A stretch of DNA of 64,000 bases from Lytechinus pictus (taxonomy: Eukaryota; Echinodermata; Echinoidea; Temnopleuroida; Toxopneustidae), in contig NC_087252.1 of NCBI RefSeq assembly GCF_037042905.1, forward strand, positions 2,487,501-2,551,500, written 5' to 3'. Shown here piece after piece: positions 58,522-64,000 of this stretch (within the stretch, counting starts at the first letter, position 1; each line of letters opens with the position of its first letter). The notes beneath the pieces are model-generated. The model searched no databases and was not told where the DNA came from. It saw nothing but the letters and a program-made list of their open reading frames with translations. The position numbers and the translations under genes were made by a program.

Positions 58522-60214
58522 GTAGGGGAGACCGGGGTTAGTTGGAACATGGGGTAAGTTGAAACATTGTAATTTTCTTTAACGTCTTTAAATAAATTTC
58601 TGCAATACTGCCCTCAAGTTATTGTCATTATCAACAGCCATCCACCATATTACAGACAACACATGTGCAACAAGCCTGGTGAAGTTAGAAACAAATTTTT
58701 GTTTTTTGACCTTCTGAGTAAATTTTTTCTCGTTCAGAAATGTTTGATTATCTCAGAGAAGTTTATAGATCAAGTTGGCCAGTTTGGGGGTATAATAGAC
58801 ACTTATACCAAGCTACAAAATGAGGTTATTATTATGCCATGGTGAAGTCCCTTTTTTGTGCTGTAAGCTTATAAACGTCAAATGGGCCTCCGGGGTTAGG
58901 TGGAACAAAATTGAAGGGGCTAGTTGGAACATGTTCCAACTTACCCCAAACACAATTATGAATGAAAACATTGGATATGAGAAAAAAAAACAAAGTATTT
59001 CACACTTTTCTGAACATGTATTGTATACCATGCTTGTTTTGTTTATCAGTTACATGTAGGTCTGAGTGTGCATTTAAGGCCTATTGTAGGCACCTAATGC
59101 AAATGTTAACCCTTATCAAAATGGGGGGGGGGGGGTCAATTTGAGCCCCCCTCAAGAAATTTCGTCACTACGCCGTCGCACGAAATTTTTTGACTACACT
59201 GCTAGCTGACTTTTAACTTTCAAGTCTTGCGCATCATTTGAGACCAAATTTGCGATGCCTGTGTGCGCGGTTTCAAAATTACGCAACAAATTGTATGTGC
59301 ATGTTCGGACCCAAAATTGTTCAAAAACGTGATTCCATGTACAAGGTCAATGCAAATTGTGTTTTTCAACCAAAAGTCATAAATGTATGATTATTTTTTT
59401 TTACTTTTGCTGGTTCAATTAGATTCATTTTATGCTATTTATGATCGCAAAAGACTCCTGACAAAGTCCATCGGAAAAAACAAAGTTCGAAAAAACAAAA
59501 ATACAAATAAAAAACAAAAAATACATAAGAAATTATATTTTTTGGTGGATATTTGTTATAAATGTGAAAATTGATACTCTCACCAAAAATTAGCATTCTA
59601 CTAGCTTAATAAATAGAGTTAAAGGCAAAAACATACCAAAAAAAAATAAGGATAATTTTATATGCTTATTTGCATAATTAATTATAAAAAAAATATAAAC
59701 AATCAATTTTTGTCTTAAAATTTGATGCAGAAGTACATGAAATTGCTGACAGTACACTTAATTGCATGTAAACTCAAACGCACCCAAATATGCAGAATTC
59801 TACTACACAGTCTGCTTGCGTGAGTGGCTGTATAATAGAAAACATAAAGTTCAACGAATCCACAATTTAATATTTTGAACTTGAATAAGATAAAGCAAAT
59901 AGGCTAAAACCATGTAATATTACAGTTCTAAGTAGTTTTAGTATAATTCTTAATTGACCATGCAGTGTTCCAACTTACCCCATACCATGTTCCAACTTAC
60001 CCCGATATGGGGGTATGTTGGAACGTTTGCGATGGTCTTGTTCAAGGTGGATTTTTTCAGTAACCATAATAGAGTTATAAATTTTATTGGGTACATTTGA
60101 AGCCCTGAGATATATGCTTCAAGCTGATATATTGATTGTTTCTCGAATAAAATCTATTTGGATTTTACAGCCATTTTTGTCAAAAATGTTCCAACTAACC
60201 CCGGTCTCCCCTAC
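58522..60214. mobile_element. 1.7-kb element with GTAGGGGAGACCGGGGTTAG ends
   Basis: The left end GTAGGGGAGACCGGGGTTAG continues TTGGAACAT, and the right end is its perfect inverse over 29 bp. TA lies at the same place in both termini, so a TA target duplication (Tc1/mariner-like) is possible. GGGGTTAGTTGGAAC-like words, or their complement GTTCCAACTTACCCC, recur several times inside (about 58890, 58917, 59967, 59990). No transposase frame was found; 59105-59600 is AT-rich and open only in short runs. Confidence 0.82.
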
Positions 60215-60819
60215 ATCCATTTTTGTCAAGCAACAGTTATTCCATTCTGAATGCTGCAACCTTGTTAATATGAATTTGATGTACCTTTACCAAAATATAA
60301 TATCATGACAGTCATCTCTTCAATTCTTTAAACTAGAAATTAAATATTGCTAATAGTATCGACAGAGTGTAGCCAAAATGGAGTTTAAAAGATTATGAAG
60401 AAAAAAAAATAAATGTCATTATTTCGGTGTAGGTGTAAGCATTCAAAATGGAATAATTGTTGCTAGATAATAATGAATTAAAATAGCAAAGAAAAATGTA
60501 CTTAGAAATGGAGACAAGGAGGGGGGGAAGAGAGGAAACAAAACAAGAAGGTATGGTAAAGCTCAAAAGTGCAAAGAGTGATGAAAGACAGTCAGAGTAG
60601 GAACTGAAATGAACAAAGACTGAGTAAAGATAAATAAAACATTGATTAATTGGACACCAGAAACATTTTTTTTTAAAGCAGAATGTTTTAGGCTTTAAAT
60701 TAATACGCTCAAGTGTAAAGGATTCCCCCCTTTTTTTTTTTGGGGGGGGGTTAAGTTCCTAGTCGTAATAATTTCCGTTTACTCTTTATGCGGCAATTTT
60801 CTAAAGCCCCCCCCCCCCC

Positions 60820-60850
<31 letters not shown>

Positions 60851-61439
60851 AAGGGGTGTTTTTTTAAGAGTGTTTAAGTTCCTAATGGTCATGGCCTTTA
60901 ACATTCTATATTTTTATGTTGTCAGTTTTTAAGGACCTTCTCCGCCCCCCCCCAAAAAAAAAAGAACCTATAAATATTATTGAAGGTAATTAATACCCTG
61001 CGCTATTATATGACGTTATAAAGGGGAATCCAACCCAAATAAACACTTGTTTTAGAGGAAAATGAAAAATCAGACAAGTTTATAGGTAAAAGTTTGAACA
61101 ATATCGGACAAACCATAAGAAAGTTGTGAATATATAAAAGTTGTAAACATTGGAAAAGTTGTCCTTGCGGCCTCACCCCTTGACATAATTTACTTACCCA
61201 GTTACCAATTTGAATTCTACATACTAGTAGCCTTAGGAATCTTAATTTTAAAGCAGCCATAACTTTATTTTGCTTGTCCGATTTCTTTCAAACTTTAACC
61301 ATTCTTATTTTTCTCCTTTTCCATGTACACAACATTATGACCAAGGCTGGATTCCCTTTTACCACTGAATATGAATCTTTACACAAAATGAATATTTGTG
61401 TCAACTTTTATGAGCACAGGCTGAAAACTGAGAAGTAGA

Positions 61440-62060
61440 TTGATCCATAATGAGTTTTCCCCATATTTCTGGCTATATGTGGTTACCAAGGCAATGCACT
61501 CTCTGACAAATGCAAAAAAAAAAAAAAGGTTCTTGCACATCTTTACCTCAAGGCCAATGTGTGAGCCATAATTATTTCATGAGAATTGGTCCAAAACAAA
61601 AACAAAATTGATAAAGTAGTTCAAATGCAAGGTTTTTACCTAAATTTTGCCATATGATATGTTGTTCCCATGGCAACACAATTTCTGAAACACACACAAA
61701 AAGTGCCTTGTACATCTTTACTTCAATACCAATGTGTGTGCCAAATTTCATGAGAATTGATAGAAAACTGATGAAGCAGTTTGATTTGTAAATTTTTTTC
61801 CCAATTTTCACCAAATTATATGTTGTTACCATGGCAACAAGATTTCTGAAAGACACACAAATATGTGTCTTAGACATCTTCACCTCAAGACCAATGTGTG
61901 CGCCAAATTTCATGAGAATCGGATGAAAACAGAAGAAGTAGTTCTAACTGCAAGATTTTCACCTTATTTTTGCCATAATACACTGTTACCATGGTAACAC
62001 AATTTCCAACACATGCACAAAATATGTATTGCACATCTTTACCCCAAGACCAAAATATGT
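61440..62060 (-). repeat. Tandem 160-bp repeats carrying RFX X-boxes (right arm)
   Basis: GTTCCCATGGCAAC at 61664, GTTACCATGGCAAC at 61824 and GTTACCATGGTAAC at 61984 mirror the left-arm sites about a common centre near 59247. A degenerate site lies at 61492. Confidence 0.82.
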
Positions 62061-62439
62061 ACATACACACCAACATTCAACCCCCTCCACCGCCACCCTT
62101 GGGCTTGGTTAGCATCTGCATTCAGATATTTGGTGCATTGAGATGCGAGGACAAACAGAAGATCTGTTCAAAAAAGGTCTGAATTCAAGAACTAATCCAA
62201 TGCAAAATAATGCACTGCTATTGAGTTTTGCACTACCGCTAGTCTATATATCAGACCAATCTAAACTCATAAATTCTGACATTTTCACCCATTTTTTCTA
62301 TGTTCCTGCAGCCAGATTTTTTGGAGCATACCCCATTTTTAATTCTTATACATAAACAAAGGTCTGGAGAAAAAATCATGCTTTTGTCCACCGTGTCCAC
62401 AAGTAGGGCATTTTTGACGCTAACAGACCGGACTAATAC

Positions 62440-63150
62440 CAGTAAGGCTGAGATTGATGGTAATAACCATGATGATAGTGCTGATTATGATCGCAACAGC
62501 TTCACAGATCTTATTTGCATGTGATTTTTACTTTGCGTTCATCTTATCAGATAAATAGGTTGTAGATTGCAAGAACCCTCTTTTCTATCTCTCCCATTTA
62601 CTGTTTGATTGAGTAGTCACCCAAAGTGAAATCCCTCCAAGCACTGTCCATACACTCTATCAATCATAGAACTTTTTCCTATTCAGTCCCCCATGAGCAT
62701 ATAGTCATTCCTACACATTTAGTTCAAATACAACAGCGCCCCCATGAGTTCGTTATAATACACCTAGTCTCTCATTAGCGGAAGGGAAACCCCCATTCCA
62801 GTCTCATCTTTCAGGCGAGGAAGTCGGACACTAATCTCATTGCCGCTAATGGGATAGTTCCTACCGCCGAACCAACCTGCTTACCGTGCCCCTTATGGAG
62901 TAACGAGGGAGCCCTAATGAGAATTACGTAAATAAAGCCGCATGACAGTGATAAGCTCCTGTTTGTTTGTGTTTGTCCGTGCGTGCAGAATGTTGCGTGC
63001 AAATAAAAACTCTACTCTTGTTAACACATGGAAATACCAAATGTTTGAATCATCCAAAAAGGATGCACATTGGAAGGGCCTTTGAGATTATTTGTATGTC
63101 AGCAAAGATTGCTAAAAACTGTTGAACACCAAACAGGGTAGCAGCAACTC
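62440..63150. other. Right flank, nothing recognised
   Basis: Includes short inverted words around CTCATTAGCGG and CCGCTAATGGG near 62772 and 62843. No gene is supported. Confidence 0.4.
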
Positions 63151-63164
63151 CTATCTTTTAACGT

Positions 63165-63250
63165 CTTTTGGTCTGATGCGGCCGGGTTTGAACCCCGACC
63201 TCCCGGTTGTGAGACGGACGCTCTACACACTGAGCCAACACACCAGTACA
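63165..63250 (-). mobile_element. tRNA-like SINE head or tRNA relic
   Basis: On the minus strand TTGGCTCAGTGTGTAGAGCG fits a polymerase III A box, and GGTCGGGGTTCAAACCCGG a T arm with B box. The anticodon arm pairs poorly, so a functional tRNA is unlikely. Confidence 0.55.
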
Positions 63251-63269
63251 GTATATAAAATAGAATGCA

Positions 63270-63515
63270 AGGCCCCACACTAGCTTTTTTTCTTCGTGGC
63301 CTGAACGGTCCACCAAAATAATAAATTTTACATTCATGGTGGCCCGCAAGGCCAATTTGGTGGCCCTAAAACAGTAGAAAACATTACAATTTATCAAAAC
63401 TTTGGGAGCCCAACTGGACCATCAGGTGTGGGCTTTTGCAGAATTTTGGTGGCCCGACTCTCATTTTTGGTTGCCCTGGGCCACCGGGCCTCTGCTAGTG
63501 TCGAGCCCTGTATAA
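63270..63515. mobile_element. Inverted-repeat element with AGGGCTCGACACTAGC end
   Basis: The right end GCTAGTGTCGAGCCCT is the inverse of a degraded left end AAGGCCCCACACTAGC. GGTGGCCC words recur inside in both orientations. Non-coding. Confidence 0.55.
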
Positions 63516-63519
63516 TGTA

Positions 63520-64000
63520 CATGTACTTTGTTTCAATGAATCAGCCGTTGCATGATACTACACAATTATTGTATAAATGTTGTATTTCTTGTTTTCTGGA
63601 ATATTTGTAGTTGCCTGAATGCATGCCAGAATTATTTCGTTCGTTCGGAAAGAGAAAAATAATGTAATTCATTCTTAAATCATCAGCTTCTTATCTTTTG
63701 GAACCATGCTAATGCAATCAAGTAAATCTTCCACTACCAATTAATCCTAAGAGATTTATAATTGAAAAAGTGGAAATGGGGCCAATTGCAGAAATAGATG
63801 CATTGATTCAATCACAGCTATTAAACTAACTGAATAAATATAAGTCCAAATGTGTGATTCTAATTGGTTGGAAATCAAATTGTATTTGGTGCATGCTAGT
63901 TATCTGTAACTAGTGAAAAGCTGGAAGCCACATTTTAGTAAACCATTTCATGATTCATTTCATTTGCATATGTTAGACATGTTTATTGTTTCATAGTGTA
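63520..64000. other. Right edge, nothing recognised
   Basis: AT-rich. No SIDT exon, repeat end or RNA gene that I can support. Confidence 0.45.

Larger units (their letters stand above)
56070..62435. mobile_element. 6.4-kb element with inverted arms of about 1.6 kb
   Basis: The left end TAGTCTGGTCTGTTAGCG is mirrored by CGCTAACAGACCGGACTA at the right, and ATA flanks both sides (56067-56069, 62436-62438), a possible 3-bp target duplication. The arms match from about 56070-57720 and 60720-62435. The outer 900 bp are almost identical; the inner parts are more diverged but still alignable, including poly(G)/poly(T) blocks. Each arm holds four tandem units of about 160 bp. No transposase is visible in the loop (57720-60720), which contains two smaller inverted-repeat elements. 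The superfamily is undecided; a 3-bp duplication would suit PIF/Harbinger, but this is weak. Confidence 0.82.

Noticed and set aside
63165..63250. Functional tRNA-Val gene
   Set aside because: A and B boxes are good, but the anticodon stem pairs poorly, so a SINE head or relic is more likely.

Overview
This window is eukaryotic and reads as AT-rich, repeat-dense animal DNA. Genes are split by GT-AG introns, coding density is very low, and there is an L2/CR1-type retrotransposon, tRNA-derived SINEs and many small inverted-repeat transposons. The palindrome TACATGTA recurs throughout. I infer a marine invertebrate deuterostome, most likely a sea urchin or another echinoderm. The species assignment is inference.

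Region 1 (about 1-16 kb) holds two small secreted-protein genes pointing away from each other. The minus-strand gene has a signal-peptide exon at 7458-7515 and a second exon at 1735-1976 (99 residues, serine block then threonine block). The plus-strand gene has a signal-peptide exon at 12208-12277 and a second exon at 14801-15810 (359 residues, serine/glycine/arginine block, then a long Thr-Pro mucin-like block). It ends in a short Cys-bounded loop carrying Arg-Gly-Asp. Both introns are in phase 1, and the order of parts is the same, so I read them as paralogues of a family I cannot name. The intron of the minus-strand gene contains a nearly complete L2/CR1-like LINE in antisense orientation (about 2.6-6.4 kb). 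It encodes a 2A-like motif, an APE-type endonuclease and a reverse transcriptase, and has one frameshift.

Region 2 (18.3-55.6 kb, continuing past the window) is one large gene on the plus strand, recognisable as a SID-1 transmembrane family member (SIDT1/SIDT2-like). I place 18 coding exons that join in frame to 624 residues: signal peptide, extracellular domain, first membrane segment, cytosolic loop, and four further hydrophobic segments in the conserved membrane core. The last roughly 200 residues expected for the family are not seen and probably lie beyond the right edge. Intron 1 is 14 kb, and many introns carry transposons: a hAT-type MITE with an 8-bp target duplication, a piggyBac-like remnant with TTAA ends, several TTAA MITEs, SINEs and foldback elements. 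A decayed tandem duplication of part of exon 13 sits in intron 13.

Region 3 (55.6-64 kb) starts with a GAT-type microsatellite. It is then dominated by a 6.4-kb inverted repeat (56070-62435) whose arms each carry four tandem units of about 160 bp. The best three units in each arm hold a near-consensus RFX X-box. A second element with its own terminal inverted repeats (58522-60214) sits in the loop. A tRNA-like SINE head and another inverted-repeat element lie near the right edge.

No ribosomal RNA genes, confident functional tRNA genes or CRISPR arrays were seen.
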